Assembly: GCF_007988945.1 (NCBI RefSeq)
Contig: NZ_BJVC01000007.1
Location: 1-64,000, forward strand
Direction of reading: 5' to 3'
From: Swaminathania salitolerans
Lineage (GTDB): Bacteria > Pseudomonadota > Alphaproteobacteria > Acetobacterales > Acetobacteraceae
Length of the DNA stretch: 64,000 nt
Below, in pieces: positions 35,560-45,951 of this stretch. The notes beneath the pieces were generated by a model. That model did no database searches. It was given only the letters and a program-made list of their open reading frames with translations, and was not told the origin of the DNA. The translations under genes were made by a program, and so were the position numbers. Numbering within the stretch: position 1 is the first letter of the stretch; every line of letters starts with the position of its first letter.

Positions 35560-35736
35560 TTACGGACCTCACCTGAACAGGGTATCGGCGCAAGAACTTC
35601 GTGCCGGTAACTGAGCGTATCGCTCTACAGTGGGTTCCGGGAGGCAGCAAGGTTTGTTGCTTTTTCTTGACGGTGCAGGCGGGGGCGTGATCCGCTCCTT
35701 CGAGGACCGCCCTGCGATGGAGGATGCCGCGCTCCA

Positions 35737-36027
35737 ATGGCCCAGCTTCTGCCTTTTCGCCCCCCTGCGATGAAGAGCGATCGTCTCTGGGCCGTGATGG
35801 CCTGGCAGGGACGACGCAGCCGGATTGCCGATATCCATGCCAGTCGCGAGGCGGCACAGGCCGATTGCGACTGGCGGAGCCGGCAGGTGCGCGAATATCG
35901 CCAGTTTCTCGCCACGGAGGAGAAAGCGCCCTTGCGCTACGAGATATGCCCGATCCGGCGGGCGGATCTCCCGAGGCAATGGCGGCCGCTGCCGGCGCTC
36001 GGATTTCTGCGCGGCCGGATGTTCTGA
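35737..36027 (+). CDS. Small hypothetical protein
   Basis: 96 aa, unrecognised. Arg- and Trp-rich (RLWAVMAWQGRRSRIADIHA, then RQVREYRQFLATEEK), no membrane segment or signal. Codon use resembles the neighbours. The start could also be the ATG at 35770 (MKSDRLWAV). It lies alone between the LapA-like gene and secB. Confidence 0.55.
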   Translation: MAQLLPFRPPAMKSDRLWAVMAWQGRRSRIADIHASREAAQADCDWRSRQVREYRQFLATEEKAPLRYEICPIRRADLPRQWRPLPALGFLRGRMF

Positions 36028-36112
36028 AGCAGGGTTGCGACCGTCTGGCGTTCTTTCGCAAGTCATGACACAAGCTTGATGAACTCAAGAGGACAAGGAA
36101 GAAGAAACGCCG

Positions 36113-36670
36113 ATGTCTGAACCGATGTCTGAACAGCAGAACATGACGGGAAACGATGGAGCCGGACAGGGTGGAGGCGGACAGGGTGGAGCCGGGCGGG
36201 ATGGCGCCGCACCGGGTGGCGCGGCACCCTCGCTCATCACGGGTACGCAATATCTGAAATCGTCCAGCATCGCCTCTGTCGGGGCGCCCGAGGCTTTCTA
36301 CAATCTGCCTCCGCGCCCGCATATCGGTTTGCGGCTGGACGTCAACGCCCGTCAGCTGAGCGAAGACCAGCCGAATTTCGAAGTCAGCATCGCCCTGCAG
36401 GGGATCGGATATCGACAGGCGCCCACGCCCGACCAGCCCGAGCCCGAAATGCTGTACAAGGTGGAGATGATCTATGCGGGTCTCTTCGCCCTGCAGAATG
36501 TCCGGCAGGACATGATCGAGGCGCTGCTGCTGATCGAGGCCCCGAGACAGCTTTTCCCCTCGGCCCGACACGTCCTGCTCAGCCTGATCCGGGAGGCGGG
36601 TTTCCCCGTTGCCAATATCCAGCCCGTCGATTTCCACGCCCTGCTCCAGAACCGGCGCGGGCAGTCCTGA
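36113..36670 (+). CDS. secB: Protein-export chaperone SecB
   Basis: 185 aa against about 155 usual: an N-terminal Gly/Ala/Gln-rich extension of about 35 residues (GAGQGGGGQGGAGRDGAA) precedes the SecB fold. The C-terminal half is diagnostic: LLLIEAPRQLFPSARHVLL, then LIREAGFPVANIQPVDFHAL. SecB binds unfolded preproteins and hands them to SecA. ATG at 36113 follows AGGA; an ATG at 36125 is the alternative. The large glycosyltransferase gene starts 18 bases after its stop. Confidence 0.9.
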   Translation: MSEPMSEQQNMTGNDGAGQGGGGQGGAGRDGAAPGGAAPSLITGTQYLKSSSIASVGAPEAFYNLPPRPHIGLRLDVNARQLSEDQPNFEVSIALQGIGYRQAPTPDQPEPEMLYKVEMIYAGLFALQNVRQDMIEALLLIEAPRQLFPSARHVLLSLIREAGFPVANIQPVDFHALLQNRRGQS

Positions 36671-36688
36671 CCGTCCGGATATGGCGCC

Positions 36689-39600
36689 ATGACCCAGATA
36701 TCCGAAACGATTACCGCCGTCGCCCCGTGGGAGGAGCGGCAAGGCCACGTTCCCGACTGGGCCGTATTCGATGCGGCCTGGTATCGTGTGCGTTATCACG
36801 ATTCGATTCTGGCCATGAACGGTCATGTTCCATCCGACGATGAGGCCCTGTTCGCCTTCTGGCAGCGCGACGGCGCCCGTCATGCCCAGTCGCCGAACCG
36901 CCTGTTCGACGAGATCTGGTACAGGCGCGTTCATGCCGATGTCGAGAACGGCATACGCATGGGGGTGTTCGAGTCCGGGTTCCAGCATTACTGCGAAACG
37001 GGCCATCGGGGGCGATCCTGTCACTGGCTGTTTTCGGAAAGCGAATATTTCCGGCTCAATCCCGATCTGACCCCGGCTCTGGTGCGCGAACGCGGCTTCA
37101 GCAACGGATACGATCATTATCTGACGATCGGCCAGCGGGAGCGTCGTGTCAGTTCGCGGTTTCTGGTGCCCGATCTGTTGCGCAGTGCCCTGCTCGAGCA
37201 CCGGCTGCCTTTCGACCCGGATCAGGGCGAGTTTTCCCGCCTCGTCTATGCGGACGATACCGCCGGGCTGCGGGTGACCTGGTATTTCGATACCGCGTGG
37301 TATCTCGAGCGCTATCCCGAAATAACCGAGGCGATAGCCCGTCGGGAGTTCGTTTCTCCCTTGCATCATTATCTCTCGAACGATGCACCGACGGGATATT
37401 CTCCCGGACCGTTCTTCGACGAAACCTGGTATCTCGACCATAATCCCGATGTGAACGATCTCGTGCGTGCCCGTGGCGTCCGGAACGGCTATGAGCATTT
37501 CATACGTTTCGGGCTGTTCGAGGGGCGCAGCCCGGCCGAGGGCATCGTCCTTGCGCCGACACCCTGTCAGGACAGCGCGCCGTCATGGGCGCAGATGCAG
37601 AACAATCCCTTCGTCGCGCTCGTCCGGGATGCGGCGAAGCGGGGTTCTGCTCCCGATTCCGGGCCCGAACAGGCCTCACCCGAGCACGCTGCATCCGAAC
37701 AGGCCTCACCCGAACAGGCCTCACCCGGACAGATCGCCCAGCTCGTCGCCTTGCGTGCCGAGACGCTGCTGCCTCTTCTGGCCCGCACGCCTCTCGATTT
37801 CCGGTATGTCGGCGCACCGGCCCTGAGCGTGATCGTTGTGGCTCACGGCGGCTTCCTCAAAGTGTTGCACACGCTCGCCGGGCTGCATGAGGGGAATGAC
37901 GGCACGACGCAGATCCTGCTGATCGATACGGGGATGCAGGACGAAACCGCGGAACTCGCGCGTTATGCGAGCGGGATGGACATCCTCCGTGCTCCCGGCG
38001 CCTCGCTGCAATCCTGCTGGCAGCAGGCGGGCGGGCAGATTCGTGGCGAGACGGTCCTGCTCATCGATGCCGGATGTCGTCCTTTCCTCGGTGCGGTATC
38101 CGCGGCTCGCGCACGGCTCGAGGCGGACAGGGCGCTGGCTGTCGTGCCGCAGATCGTCTCCGGGGATCTCTCCGTGCTGTCGGCGGGCGCCACGCTTGCG
38201 CGCGACGGGAGCATCTTTCCCTATGCCGCCGGGCGGGAGGCCTTCTCTCCCGATGTCGATTTCGTCCGTACCTGCGATACGGCAGGGCCCGGCGCCCTGC
38301 TATGCCGTCGGGAGTCCCTGCAATCCGTGCCGGGGCAGCTCGATCGTTTCGAGATGCTGGGAGATCGCGGGCAGGTCTGGGCCGTTCTGGGGCTGCTGCT
38401 GCGCCAGGGTGCGCCGGAGGCCGGCCTCATTTACGATCCCGCATTTCTCGTCGCCGGGGAGAGCGACGGAGAGAACCCCGGAGAGAGGGAGATCGAGGAC
38501 GCGCGTGCGGCAATCGTCCGGGCGGAGGGGCGCGAGGCGATACGACGGCATTTCGGCGATATCCTGCGTGGCTATCCGCCCGTGATTTCCGGCTCTCCCG
38601 AATCCCTCTATCGTTCTCCGCGGTTCGGTCGCCGTGTCCTGATTCTCGCCCGATCGTCGCAATGGAGCTCGTTTCGTCATCGCGTACGGATGCAGTCCCT
38701 GTGTGACGCGCTCGTGGGGCTGGGGTGCCAGATCACGGTCTTCGATCTGGACGGGCCCGGCGAAGGGCGTGAAGAGAGCTGCGGAGTTCGGGAGAGGCGC
38801 GACGAAGCGGGAGGTCTTCCCGAAGAGGTGGAACGTCGAGCCGGCTCGCTTTCCGGTCTGGACGAGATGCTCAGGACGAGGGCGCGCGGGTTCGACCGGA
38901 TCTGGATCTGCGGCGGTCGGACTCTTTCCGAGGCGTTCGAGGTGCTGTCCGGGCAGGCGGCCCTTTTGCCGGAAGACGGTCTGACCCTCGATCTGCGCGA
39001 GCTGCAGAGCCATGCAGAGCATGCGGCGCTGCGCGAGATCGACGTGTCTACCGGGGCGTTTCAGGCGCATGAGCTCCTGTTCCGGAGCGGGATCGCGGAG
39101 GAATTGCGTCAGCTCTGGTTCTGTCAGGATATCGTGGTCACGAATGAGGACCAGGCCGGGCTCCTCGAGGCATTCCAGGGTAACAGGCCTGTACTGCTCG
39201 GAGAAAACCCGCCTTCCGTCGGTGGTGCGGCCTTTGAGGCGCGCCACCATCTTCTTTTCTGCGTTTCCGAAGCGACCGGTCAGGACTACGAGATCCGCTT
39301 TCTCAAATGGTTCGTGAGGGAGGTTCTCCCGCGTCTCGAAGGCCGTCTGCCGGACAGCGTGAAGCTGATCCTGGCCTGTGAGGGGCCGCTTCCGTCCGAA
39401 TTGTCGCTGATGACCTATTATCAGCGCATTGCGCCGCCGATCGAGGGGCGAGGGTCCTTCATCGCGCTCGCGAAAGCCTGCCGCCTCCTCATCGTGCCCG
39501 ATGATGTGCCCGGTCGTCCCTCCCTGGCGCGGCTCATCGCCGGGGGATGCGGCCTGCCCGGCATCGACAGCGATCTGGAGGAGAGCACCAGCCCGACCAC

Positions 39601-39784
39601 GACGCGCCGCCTCGATCCCGGAAGGTTTGCAGAGGCGGTACTCAGGCTCTATCAGGACAGGGATGAATGGACACGCCATTCCGGCGAGGTGCGGAGGCAG
39701 GCCGATGCGATGCGAACGCGCTATCGCGAGGTGCTCGGCGGGCTCGTCGGATCGGGTGAGATGAGGGAGAGAGCCAGTGGCTGA
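36689..39784 (+). CDS. Large multidomain glycosyltransferase with WY repeats
   Basis: 1031 aa. Residues ~27-285 hold five degenerate repeats of a FDxxWYlxxnPDv...G.eHyi.fG..EGRsP type (clearest at 72-100, 113-152, 199-230 and 242-282), known from surface-polysaccharide glycosyltransferases. A Glu/Ala/Ser/Pro tandem linker follows (~327-350), then a GT2-like domain (LSVIVVAHGGFLKVLHTLAG at ~376) and a GT-B-like C-terminal domain (from ~645, RVLILARSSQWSSFRHRVRM). Sugar and acceptor unknown; probable exopolysaccharide or LPS synthesis on the cytoplasmic side. Stop overlaps the next gene by 8 bases. Confidence 0.78.
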   Translation: MTQISETITAVAPWEERQGHVPDWAVFDAAWYRVRYHDSILAMNGHVPSDDEALFAFWQRDGARHAQSPNRLFDEIWYRRVHADVENGIRMGVFESGFQHYCETGHRGRSCHWLFSESEYFRLNPDLTPALVRERGFSNGYDHYLTIGQRERRVSSRFLVPDLLRSALLEHRLPFDPDQGEFSRLVYADDTAGLRVTWYFDTAWYLERYPEITEAIARREFVSPLHHYLSNDAPTGYSPGPFFDETWYLDHNPDVNDLVRARGVRNGYEHFIRFGLFEGRSPAEGIVLAPTPCQDSAPSWAQMQNNPFVALVRDAAKRGSAPDSGPEQASPEHAASEQASPEQASPGQIAQLVALRAETLLPLLARTPLDFRYVGAPALSVIVVAHGGFLKVLHTLAGLHEGNDGTTQILLIDTGMQDETAELARYASGMDILRAPGASLQSCWQQAGGQIRGETVLLIDAGCRPFLGAVSAARARLEADRALAVVPQIVSGDLSVLSAGATLARDGSIFPYAAGREAFSPDVDFVRTCDTAGPGALLCRRESLQSVPGQLDRFEMLGDRGQVWAVLGLLLRQGAPEAGLIYDPAFLVAGESDGENPGEREIEDARAAIVRAEGREAIRRHFGDILRGYPPVISGSPESLYRSPRFGRRVLILARSSQWSSFRHRVRMQSLCDALVGLGCQITVFDLDGPGEGREESCGVRERRDEAGGLPEEVERRAGSLSGLDEMLRTRARGFDRIWICGGRTLSEAFEVLSGQAALLPEDGLTLDLRELQSHAEHAALREIDVSTGAFQAHELLFRSGIAEELRQLWFCQDIVVTNEDQAGLLEAFQGNRPVLLGENPPSVGGAAFEARHHLLFCVSEATGQDYEIRFLKWFVREVLPRLEGRLPDSVKLILACEGPLPSELSLMTYYQRIAPPIEGRGSFIALAKACRLLIVPDDVPGRPSLARLIAGGCGLPGIDSDLEESTSPTTTRRLDPGRFAEAVLRLYQDRDEWTRHSGEVRRQADAMRTRYREVLGGLVGSGEMRERASG
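37667..37732 (+). repeat. 15-bp in-frame repeat (EQASP linker)
   Basis: Units close to GAACAGGCCTCACCC repeat four to five times, one diverged (GAGCACGCTGCATCC). They encode the EQASP linker between the WY-repeat region and the GT2 domain. Confidence 0.8.
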
Positions 39785-41171
39785 GGTTTCGGACGCCGTT
39801 CTGACGCGGGTCGATCAGGATCTGAACGAGAGCCTCGAACGGCTTTTCGCGTTTCTGCGTATTCCCAGTATTTCGGCCCAGCCGGATCATGCGCAAGCGT
39901 GTCGTCTGGCGGCACAATGGCTGTGCACCGAGCTTTCGGCGCTCGGCTTCGACGCGACGATCCGCGAGACGCCCGGCCATCCCATGGTCGTGGGGCATGA
40001 CAGGCCGGAAGAGGCGCAAGGGCTGCACGTTCTGTTCTACGGGCATTATGACGTCCAGCCGACCGATCCGCTTTCGCTCTGGAAGAGCGATCCTTTCGCG
40101 CCTTCCCTCGTCACGGGACCGGATGGACGTCAGGTCATCGTCGCGCGCGGTGCTTCGGACGACAAGGGGCAGCTCATGACGTTTATCGAGGCCTGTCGGG
40201 CCTGGCGCGCCGTGCACGGAACGCTGCCCGTCAGGGTCTCTGTCCTGATCGAGGGAGAGGAGGAGAGCGGCGGCGCCAATCTGATGCCTTTCCTGAAGGC
40301 CAATGCGGATGAACTCGAAGCCGATGTCGCGCTGATCTGCGATACGGGTATGCCCGACCGCAGGACGCCCGCAATCACGACCAGCCTGCGCGGACTGGTC
40401 GGTGAGGAGGTCACGATCGAATGCGCGACCCACGATCTGCATTCGGGCATGTTCGGCAATGCGGCGCGCAATCCGATCGAGTTGCTGTGTCAGGCGCTCG
40501 GCTCGGTGCGCGACAGCGAGGGACGCGTGACGCTGCCGGGCTTCTATGACGGGGTCATCGTCCCGTCCGATTCGGTTCGGGACCAGTGGCGGGCGATCTT
40601 CCCCGACGACTCGCTCACGCTCGGGCCGGTCGGCTTGTCCCGGGCTGCCGGGGAGGCAGGATTTACGGCCGTCGAGCAGATATGGGCGCGTCCGAGCTAC
40701 GAGATCAATGGCATCTCCGGCGGATATGAGGGAGACGGATTCAAGACTGTGCTCCCCGCGAAGGCCATGGCGAAGGTGTCGTTCCGTCTCGTGCCGGGCC
40801 AGGATCCGGAGGCCGTGCGTGCGGCTTTCCGTGCCCATGTGAGAAATGCGATGCCTGACGATGCGCGGGTGACGTTCAGCGAGCATGGTGCATCGAGCGG
40901 TTTTGCCGTGCCTGAGAATGGCCCGCTTCTGAAGACCGCGCTGGATGCGCTCGGCAAGGAATGGGGCGTGCCTGCGGTTTCGATCGGCTGCGGCGGGTCG
41001 ATCCCGGTCGTGGCCGAGGTGAAGGAGGCGCTCGACATGGACTCGCTCCTGATCGGATTCGCTCAGGATGACGACCGTATCCACTCACCCAACGAGCAGT
41101 ATGGCGTCGAGTCGTTTCACAAGGGAATCCGTTCCTGGGTGCGTATCCTCTCCGCTTTTTCGCAGCTCTGA
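39777..41171 (+). CDS. M20-family dipeptidase
   Basis: 464 aa, cytosolic metallopeptidase. Metal and catalytic motifs: [11 protein letters not shown] (His/Asp) near residue 83, [11 protein letters not shown] near 124, [10 protein letters not shown] near 160 and the dimerisation-domain His in [13 protein letters not shown]-terminal Gly/His segment, [11 protein letters not shown], completes the site. Starts at GTG (39777) behind GGGAGAG, overlapping the glycosyltransferase gene by 8 bases. Substrate: dipeptides or related small peptides. Confidence 0.93.
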   Translation: MAEVSDAVLTRVDQDLNESLERLFAFLRIPSISAQPDHAQACRLAAQWLCTELSALGFDATIRETPGHPMVVGHDRPEEAQGLHVLFYGHYDVQPTDPLSLWKSDPFAPSLVTGPDGRQVIVARGASDDKGQLMTFIEACRAWRAVHGTLPVRVSVLIEGEEESGGANLMPFLKANADELEADVALICDTGMPDRRTPAITTSLRGLVGEEVTIECATHDLHSGMFGNAARNPIELLCQALGSVRDSEGRVTLPGFYDGVIVPSDSVRDQWRAIFPDDSLTLGPVGLSRAAGEAGFTAVEQIWARPSYEINGISGGYEGDGFKTVLPAKAMAKVSFRLVPGQDPEAVRAAFRAHVRNAMPDDARVTFSEHGASSGFAVPENGPLLKTALDALGKEWGVPAVSIGCGGSIPVVAEVKEALDMDSLLIGFAQDDDRIHSPNEQYGVESFHKGIRSWVRILSAFSQL

Positions 41172-41187
41172 CCAAAGAGGGGGCGAC

Positions 41188-42174
41188 GTGCTGCCTGCCC
41201 TGACCATGGGCGATCCCGCCGGGATCGGTCCGGAACTCACGATCGCGGCCTGGCGGATGCTTCGCGAGAGCGGTGAGGCGTTTTTCTGGATCGGCGATCC
41301 TTCCCTCGTCGCCGACGAGATCCCGGTCAGGATCATCGGGAATGCGGGCGAGGCTGCCGCGGTTTTCGAAAACGCTCTTCCGGTGATGCCGCTGTCTCTT
41401 CCCGGCCCGGTCCGTGCGGGGCACCCCGAATCCCGCTTTGCCGATGCCATTATCGCCTCGATTGGCAAGGCGACGGCGCTTGCGCTTTCGGGAGAGGCCA
41501 GCGCAGTGGTGACGAACCCGATCAGCAAGATCGTGCTCAGGGAAGCCGGTTTCGGATTTCCCGGACATACGGAATTTCTCGCCGCCCTCTGCGACGTTCC
41601 GGGAGAGGAGATCATGATGCTCGCCTCACCCCGGCTGCGCGTCGTGCCGGTGACCGTTCATGTCGGGCTTCGGGCAGCGATGGACATGCTGAACGTGTCT
41701 CGGATCGTGCATGTCGGGGCGACGCTGCATCGCGCCTTGCAGCGCGATTTCGGGATCGCGGCGCCGCGTATTGCCGTTGCCGGACTCAATCCCCATGCCG
41801 GAGAAGGCGGCGTCATGGGATCGGAGGAGCAGGAGACGATCGCTCCTGCCATCGCCCGGATGCGCGCGATGGGAATCGATGCGACCGGGCCGTGGCCGCC
41901 GGACACGCTTTTCACGGATCTGGCGCGGCCCGGTTACGATGCCGCCTTGTGCATGTATCACGATCAGGCGCTGATTCCGCTCAAGACGCTCGACATGGCG
42001 ACGGGGGTCAATGTGACGCTGGGCCTGCCGATCGTCCGGACATCGCCCGATCACGGGACGGCTTTCGGAATTGCTGGCAAGGGCGAGGCCGATGTCACGA
42101 GCCTCCTCTCGGCCCTGCGCCTGGCAGGAGAACTGGGCCACGCACGCGCGCATGCAAAGGAAAAGAACGGATGA
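41188..42174 (+). CDS. pdxA: 4-hydroxythreonine-4-phosphate dehydrogenase
   Basis: 328 aa. Makes the 3-amino-2-oxopropyl phosphate that PdxJ uses in de novo vitamin B6 synthesis. Metal-binding histidines in [21 protein letters not shown] and [13 protein letters not shown]; the N-terminus reads [15 protein letters not shown]. Start is GTG at 41188 behind AGAGGGGG; an in-frame frame extending to 41068 runs into the dipeptidase gene and was rejected. Ends in an ATGA overlap with pdxJ. Confidence 0.95.
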   Translation: MLPALTMGDPAGIGPELTIAAWRMLRESGEAFFWIGDPSLVADEIPVRIIGNAGEAAAVFENALPVMPLSLPGPVRAGHPESRFADAIIASIGKATALALSGEASAVVTNPISKIVLREAGFGFPGHTEFLAALCDVPGEEIMMLASPRLRVVPVTVHVGLRAAMDMLNVSRIVHVGATLHRALQRDFGIAAPRIAVAGLNPHAGEGGVMGSEEQETIAPAIARMRAMGIDATGPWPPDTLFTDLARPGYDAALCMYHDQALIPLKTLDMATGVNVTLGLPIVRTSPDHGTAFGIAGKGEADVTSLLSALRLAGELGHARAHAKEKNG

Positions 42175-42902
42175 TCCGGCTCGGTGTGAACATCGATCAC
42201 GTTGCGACACTACGCAATGCCAGGGGCGGGTCTCACCCCGATCCTGTTGCGGCGGCGCTTCTCGCGCAAAAGAGCGGTGCGGATGGCATCACCGCACATC
42301 TGCGCGAGGACCGGCGCCATATCCGCGACGAGGACATGAACCGTCTGAGGCGCGAATTATCCGTCCCGCTCAATTTCGAAATGGCCGCGACAGAGGAGAT
42401 GGTCGCGCTGGCCTGTGCGCTCGGGCCTCATGCCTGTTGCCTCGTTCCCGAGAAGCGGGAGGAGGTCACGACCGAGGGGGGGCTCGACGTACTGGGCCAG
42501 GCAGGGGATCTCGCACTGAAGATCGAAAGGCTGAAAGCGGCCGGGATTCGTGTCTCTCTCTTCGTCGATCCGGAGGCGACCCAGATAGAGACGGCAGCGC
42601 GTATCGGTGCCGATGTGGTGGAGCTGCATACCGGTGCCTATGCCCATCATCCCGGGGATGTGGAATTCGGGCGGCTATGCGATGGGGCCGCCGTGGCGGT
42701 GTCCTGCGGTCTCGAGCTGCATGCGGGTCACGGGCTGACTTACGACAATGTCGGGCCCGTGGCCGGTCTTGCCGGGCTGAAAGAGCTCAATATCGGCCAT
42801 TTCCTGATCGGAGAGGCGGTGTTTTCCGGATTGCCCGCGGCGATCGCCCGCATGAGACAGGCGATCGCCGCCGGGGCGCTTTTCAGGGCCGGGGCACGAT
42901 AA
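42171..42902 (+). CDS. pdxJ: Pyridoxine 5'-phosphate synthase
   Basis: 243 aa TIM barrel. Condenses the PdxA product with 1-deoxyxylulose-5-phosphate to pyridoxine 5'-phosphate. [17 protein letters not shown] at the N-terminus, [14 protein letters not shown] and ELHTGAYAH are family hallmarks. ATG overlaps the pdxA stop, so the two are cotranslated. Its 3' end overlaps the convergent lipoprotein gene by 20 bases. Confidence 0.96.
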   Translation: MIRLGVNIDHVATLRNARGGSHPDPVAAALLAQKSGADGITAHLREDRRHIRDEDMNRLRRELSVPLNFEMAATEEMVALACALGPHACCLVPEKREEVTTEGGLDVLGQAGDLALKIERLKAAGIRVSLFVDPEATQIETAARIGADVVELHTGAYAHHPGDVEFGRLCDGAAVAVSCGLELHAGHGLTYDNVGPVAGLAGLKELNIGHFLIGEAVFSGLPAAIARMRQAIAAGALFRAGAR

Positions 42903-43473
42903 CCGGTCGGTTCGGATCCGTGTAATTCGGGACCGTCTCCCCCGATTGCTTGTTATAGGTCGCCGATGTGCTCTGGTTCGGCGCCGCAGGCGAGTGGAAG
43001 GCCGAGACGGGACCGAAGGGACCGCCATTGACCTTGCGCATGCTGGCTTCGGGCTGGCGGGCGCAGCCGCGGGTGATGATCGAGCAGATACCGTCCGATC
43101 CGATGATTTCGTCGTCGTCGCCCGCATAGTGCACTTCGGAAACGCGATCATGATCGAGGCGGATGATCGCCTTGCAGGTCGTGCCGGCACCGCCCAGCGT
43201 CACCTGGGTCATGTTCAGGAGCTGCTGGACCGGAATGATTGTGGAGTCGCTGGCGCTCGGCAGGTTCATCGTACCGACATACTGATAGATCTGTGTCGTA
43301 TCGTTGAGAGTCTTCGTCGAGTTCGGAATGCCCGCACAGGCCTGCAGGTCGTTGGAGGTCATGCCGATCATCGCGATCTGGGCCCGATGGGCCTCCCGGG
43401 AGTCGAAATAGCCGCAGCCGCCAAGGCTCAGAAGCGACATGGCGCCCAGAGCGAAACGCAGGGTGGAAGTCAA
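42883..43473 (-). CDS. Lipoprotein of unknown function
   Basis: 196 aa from a TTG at 43473, chosen because GAGGA lies 8 bases upstream and the protein then starts with a compact lipoprotein signal ([19 protein letters not shown], lipobox LGGC). A GTG at 43527 is the alternative. The mature part has four further Cys (QACAGIP, TTCKAII, GICSI, RGCAR), perhaps in disulphides, and a disordered C-terminus. Homologous-looking short lipoproteins occur in acetic acid bacteria; no function known. Convergent with pdxJ. Confidence 0.75.
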   Translation of the reverse strand: MTSTLRFALGAMSLLSLGGCGYFDSREAHRAQIAMIGMTSNDLQACAGIPNSTKTLNDTTQIYQYVGTMNLPSASDSTIIPVQQLLNMTQVTLGGAGTTCKAIIRLDHDRVSEVHYAGDDDEIIGSDGICSIITRGCARQPEASMRKVNGGPFGPVSAFHSPAAPNQSTSATYNKQSGETVPNYTDPNRPVIVPRP

Positions 43474-43580
43474 AAACAGGATCCTCGATGCGATAGGGGG
43501 GCGAATCACCCGCGGGTGAGGCACCACGATAACAGAGACTTGATCAGGAAGTCCCTATCTGCCCGTTTATCGCAATCGTT

Positions 43581-44090
43581 TCAATTTCGGGAATGTAACC
43601 TCAGGGCACGAATGCAATCGTCCCGTTGCAGGGCGTAGGTGATATCGTGCGCGGCGAGCAGGGAAGACCGGACCTGGTGTTTCCATCGCGCGTCGCCTGC
43701 ACCGCACACGGCACGGCCGGAATAGGGGCTTCGGGCGACGGGAGAAAGCGCGGAGAGACCCGATTGCGCGTCTTTTCCAAGGCGCGACCGAAGCGCCCTC
43801 TGCATTGCGGAAATTTCATGACGGGGTGCGTAATCGATCAGCGCGCGCAGGGTTGCAGAGCTGAGTGCAGGGTCGCTCCGGGCAATGTCGCGTTCGACCC
43901 GGGACCAGTCATGACGCAACGTCAGGTGCCAGGCGACGGAACGCGGGCCATCGCTCGAAATCCGTCCGGAGAGGGAATGCGAGAAATGCGGCGCCGAATA
44001 GGCTCTTGCCGTGGCCCCTCCGCATGTGGCGACCAGCAGGACGACAATAGCGGCAACGGACAGGAAGGTGGACAGAACGGCGTGACGCAT
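43581..44090 (-). CDS. Secreted hypothetical protein
   Basis: 169 aa. A signal peptide (MRHAVLSTFLSVAAIVVLLV, cleaved near ATARA) follows a GGGAG site. The mature part is basic with two Cys (AVCGAGD and DDCIRAL) and the repeated pattern RDIARSDPALSSATLRALID. No recognised domain. Periplasmic location likely. Confidence 0.65.
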   Translation of the reverse strand: MRHAVLSTFLSVAAIVVLLVATCGGATARAYSAPHFSHSLSGRISSDGPRSVAWHLTLRHDWSRVERDIARSDPALSSATLRALIDYAPRHEISAMQRALRSRLGKDAQSGLSALSPVARSPYSGRAVCGAGDARWKHQVRSSLLAAHDITYALQRDDCIRALRLHSRN

Positions 44091-44335
44091 GGCGCTCCCG
44101 GATGACAGATCGTGACCGTGAGACTCCCTGCGAATCGTGGCAGCAGAAAGGCCGCAGCGTAAGACGTTGTTGCAAGACCCTGTCGCAAGGGGCGGCTCCT
44201 CTCCTCCCCGGTGCGACAAGCGGGTGCGAGAGGCGGGGATGAGAGGCGTTGGGAAAGGCGGTTCCCCCCCGAAGCATGATGTTCTACAGATCGCACGACT
44301 TATCCAACCGCGTTTCCATCCCTCAAGGAGTGATC

Positions 44336-44560
44336 ATGGCCGCTATTTCCTCTTCGGAGATTACCCGTCTGCAGACAACGTTGCGTCGCCTGCTCGGGTC
44401 ACCGCAGCTGACCGTCAATGCGCCGCCTCGTGCCGGGCTCTCCGTAGAGCTGGCCGTCAATGGCGAAGTGATCGGCACGATCCACCGCGACGAGGATGAG
44501 GGCGAGGTTTCCTACGCCGTTCATGTGACCGTTCTCGAGGAAGATCTGCCCCCCGCCTGA
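44336..44560 (+). CDS. DUF3126 family protein
   Basis: 74 aa. Compact alphaproteobacterial family: ITRLQTTLRRLLGSPQLTV at the N-terminus and DEDEGEVSYAVHVTVLEEDL at the end. Function unknown. ATG at 44336 follows AAGGAG. Stands alone between two divergent or unrelated genes. Confidence 0.85.
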   Translation: MAAISSSEITRLQTTLRRLLGSPQLTVNAPPRAGLSVELAVNGEVIGTIHRDEDEGEVSYAVHVTVLEEDLPPA

Positions 44561-44765
44561 CGAGGGCTTCTCCAGGCTTCCTCTGCCCGTACGCAGGGCA
44601 GGACGGTTTCCGTGCCGCCGCGCGCCCCGATCATGATTTCGGACCCGTCTTCCGGAGTCCGGGGTGGGTATCGCGGCAGGAATGACGATTTTTCTCCTCC
44701 CGTTCAGGCCCTGCATGGCCCTTCGCGGGGCGCGCCGCTCTGGCGCCGGATTACAGGATTGCCAG

Positions 44766-45821
44766 ATGGACAATGTCGCCCCCCCCAGCAAGGCGCCCGG
44801 GACGGTTGCTGTCATCATCCCGTTCTATAACGGATCCCGTTATATCGAGCGGGCGATCGTCAGCGTTCTCTCCCAGACGGTGCCCGCCGACGATTTCCTC
44901 ATCGTCGATGACGGATCGGAGGCGGCGGAAAGCGCGCGTCTGCATGAAATCGCGACCCGCCACGGCGTGCGTGTCGTTCGTCAGGAAAATGGCGGGCAGG
45001 GCGCCGCCCGCAATTTCGGTGTCTCGCAGACCGTATCGACCTATCTCTGTTTCCTCGATCAGGACGATTTCTTTCTCAGGACCCATATCGAGACCCTTCT
45101 GGACCATGTGCCGAGGAACGATCCGCATTTCGGCTGGGTTTACGGGGATCTCATGGAGGCCGATGCCGAAGGTCATATCCTCGAGACCTCGATTGCCATC
45201 CGGTACAGCGACCATCCCAAGACATCGGTCCGTGAGATGATTGCAGGAGACATGCATGTCCTGCCCTCTGCATCTCTCATAGCGCGGGAGGCCTTCGACC
45301 ATGTTGGCGGTTTCGACCCGCAATTCATGGGCTATGAGGATGACGACCTGTTTCTGAGGCTCTTCCGCGCGGGATATTCGAACAGTTTTTTGCCCGAGCC
45401 GGTTACCGTCTGGTGCATCAACAAGGACAGCACGTCTCACAGCATCCGGATGAGTCGCAGCCGTCTGCTCTTCATCCGGAAACTCTGTTCGCTGTTCGGA
45501 TCCGATCCCGAGCGTCTGAAACTCTATATGCGCGAATTGATATTTCCGCGTTTCTGCAACCTGATCGTCTGGGAAGCCGTGAAGTCGATCTATTTCGCGC
45601 GCGATGCGCACGAGATCCGGATGGCACGTCATCGCGACGAATTCGTCGCGATGCTCGATGAGTTCGCGACCCTGATGAAGACGCATACGCGACTGAAAAT
45701 CGAGGACAGGTTCCGGCTAAGACTTTATCAGGCATGTGTCCGTCCGAAATCGCGGGCGGTCCTGTTTCTGCCCTATACGGTCATGCGGGTCGTGAAACGG
45801 TTCGGAAAGGGAAAACGCTGA
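44766..45821 (+). CDS. Glycosyltransferase family 2
   Basis: 351 aa. GT-A fold: VAVIIPFYNGSRYIERAI at ~14, DDFLIVDDGS, and LDQDDFFL, the DxD-like metal site; GGFDPQFMGYEDDDLFLRL is the acceptor-side ED motif. Inverting glycosyltransferase for a surface glycan; sugar unknown. Start chosen at ATG 44766; an in-frame upstream ATG at 44664 adds residues unlike the family. Confidence 0.88.
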   Translation: MDNVAPPSKAPGTVAVIIPFYNGSRYIERAIVSVLSQTVPADDFLIVDDGSEAAESARLHEIATRHGVRVVRQENGGQGAARNFGVSQTVSTYLCFLDQDDFFLRTHIETLLDHVPRNDPHFGWVYGDLMEADAEGHILETSIAIRYSDHPKTSVREMIAGDMHVLPSASLIAREAFDHVGGFDPQFMGYEDDDLFLRLFRAGYSNSFLPEPVTVWCINKDSTSHSIRMSRSRLLFIRKLCSLFGSDPERLKLYMRELIFPRFCNLIVWEAVKSIYFARDAHEIRMARHRDEFVAMLDEFATLMKTHTRLKIEDRFRLRLYQACVRPKSRAVLFLPYTVMRVVKRFGKGKR

Positions 45822-45951
45822 AGCGACGCCCGGAGAGACAGCCCCGGGATCTCTGCGGAGCCATACCGTTTCCGGGCTTTTCTCTCGTGTTCAGCCTGTC
45901 GTGTTGCGGCGGGACTTGCCGGATGGACCCGATTCGCCCGCACAGGTGAGG

